A stretch of 5,068 nucleotides of DNA, from NCBI GenBank assembly GCA_016840305.1, contig JAEOSP010000620.1, positions 1 to 5,068 of the forward strand, read 5' to 3'. Shown here one piece after another: positions 4,572 to 5,068 of the stretch. Each line of letters begins with the position of its first letter. Position 1 is the stretch's first letter. The position numbers and the translations under genes were made by a program. The notes below the pieces were generated by a model that searched no databases, was not told the origin of the DNA, and saw nothing but the letters and a program-made list of their open reading frames with translations. This DNA is from Candidatus Hodarchaeota archaeon (GTDB lineage: Archaea > Asgardarchaeota > Heimdallarchaeia > Hodarchaeales > Hodarchaeaceae).

Positions 4572-5068
4572 ATGCGTTCCAAGAAAAAAGCTGAAGAATC
4601 CCCTTATCTGACTGCTTTACTCGCCAACCACTCCAATTATGGTACCTTCGCTGAATCTGAATCAGAATCTGAATATACCGAAATTGAATCTACTTATCCA
4701 CAATTTGAAGACAATTCCTACGAAAATCCTACTATCAAATCCAAACGATGGAAATTAGGTAGTCAAATCGGACCTATTTCCCGCGGAAAACACGAGGAAT
4801 TTCGTAAACTTAAATATTTACATCAAAGTATTAGTTCTAAAGAAAATGATCTCGAGTCTAAGACAGTTAAGCGCAATATTCACTTTGCTTCCCTCTTAGT
4901 TCAATGGTTCCCTGAAGCATTGATTGACAGTGCTATAAAAGAACTTCATGATACTGATCGCGCTAAAGTAGTCGCTGATGAGGCCGTTGTCATCCGAATA
5001 TTGGGATACATTGAAGCGTTATTACGTGTATCCTGCCGTACGATTCCATGGAAGACAGTTTTCGAAAT
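4572..5068 (+). CDS. TFB/TFIIB-like protein lacking the N-terminal zinc ribbon (3' truncated)
   Basis: 165 residues are visible from the ATG at 4572, and the frame leaves the window. Residues 1-55 are acidic and Ser/Glu-rich (ESESESEYTEIES at about 28-40) and contain no cysteines. From about residue 61, 'KLGSQIG' matches the G-(S/T)-x-IG element of the TFB linker. 'FRKLKYLHQSI' (77-87) corresponds to the basic LRKWQRRI segment before the first cyclin repeat. 'KRNIHFASLLVQWF' matches the AERNLAFALSELDRM helix. 'VVIRILGYIEALLRVSCRTIPWKTVFE' (139-165) matches the SIEGVVAAALYAACRR-x-VPRTLDEIA end of the cyclin fold. TFB bridges TBP/TATA DNA and RNA polymerase. Normal TFBs begin with a zinc ribbon that binds the polymerase dock; this one has none, so it may be a specialised paralogue, an inhibitor-like variant or a mobile-element factor. 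The similarity is judged by eye. Confidence 0.55.
   Translation, partial: MRSKKKAEESPYLTALLANHSNYGTFAESESESEYTEIESTYPQFEDNSYENPTIKSKRWKLGSQIGPISRGKHEEFRKLKYLHQSISSKENDLESKTVKRNIHFASLLVQWFPEALIDSAIKELHDTDRAKVVADEAVVIRILGYIEALLRVSCRTIPWKTVFE

Noticed and set aside
4653..4673. GAATCT/GAATCA micro-repeat at the start of the TFB-like gene
   Set aside because: It is simply the coding of the Glu-Ser-Glu-Ser stretch, three to four units only, and not a separate repeat element or CRISPR-like array.

Overview
The window looks archaeal. It is AT-rich, candidate promoters carry TTTATA-like boxes, genes end in bare T-rich tracts, several genes follow GGAGG-type ribosome binding sites, TTG/GTG starts appear likely, and the last gene resembles the core of the archaeal transcription factor TFB. 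Large single-pass surface proteins with Ig-like modules and a C-terminal membrane anchor would fit an Asgard-type or similar archaeon, or an element living in one. That lineage is inference: there is no rRNA or other marker gene here.

Layout. Positions 1-1005 (+) hold the C-terminal part of a membrane-anchored surface protein made of Ig-like modules. Converging on it is a minus-strand gene (1028-1825, possibly to 1927) for a winged-helix, zinc-binding-type protein. Between this gene and the next is a non-coding stretch. It contains an unusual GC-rich, strand-asymmetric, highly palindromic block at about 2003-2187. The block is bounded by imperfect inverted repeats (GGGGGACAGACACC and GGTGTGTCTCCC) and looks like a small non-autonomous mobile element or a structured replication/regulatory site. 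Next come a secreted or surface membrane protein (2330-3397) and a small membrane protein (3408-3728), apparently one operon closed by a T tract. A fresh TATA box at 3753-3760 precedes a small zinc-ribbon protein (3773-3988). Its stop codon abuts the start of a 45-residue protein (3989-4126), and a hairpin-plus-T terminator follows. After a gap with two perfect palindromes come a 75-residue unknown protein (4313-4540) and a TFB-like protein that runs off the right end (4572-5068).

How the parts may work together. The left and centre are cell-surface genes. The right side is a cluster of small proteins ending in a TFB-like protein that has an acidic Ser/Glu-rich N-terminus in place of the usual zinc ribbon. 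A free-standing zinc ribbon is encoded about 600 bases upstream of it. A split or accessory basal transcription factor system is the most interesting hypothesis here, but the link between the two genes is unproven. The structured GC-rich block is the most conspicuous non-coding signal.
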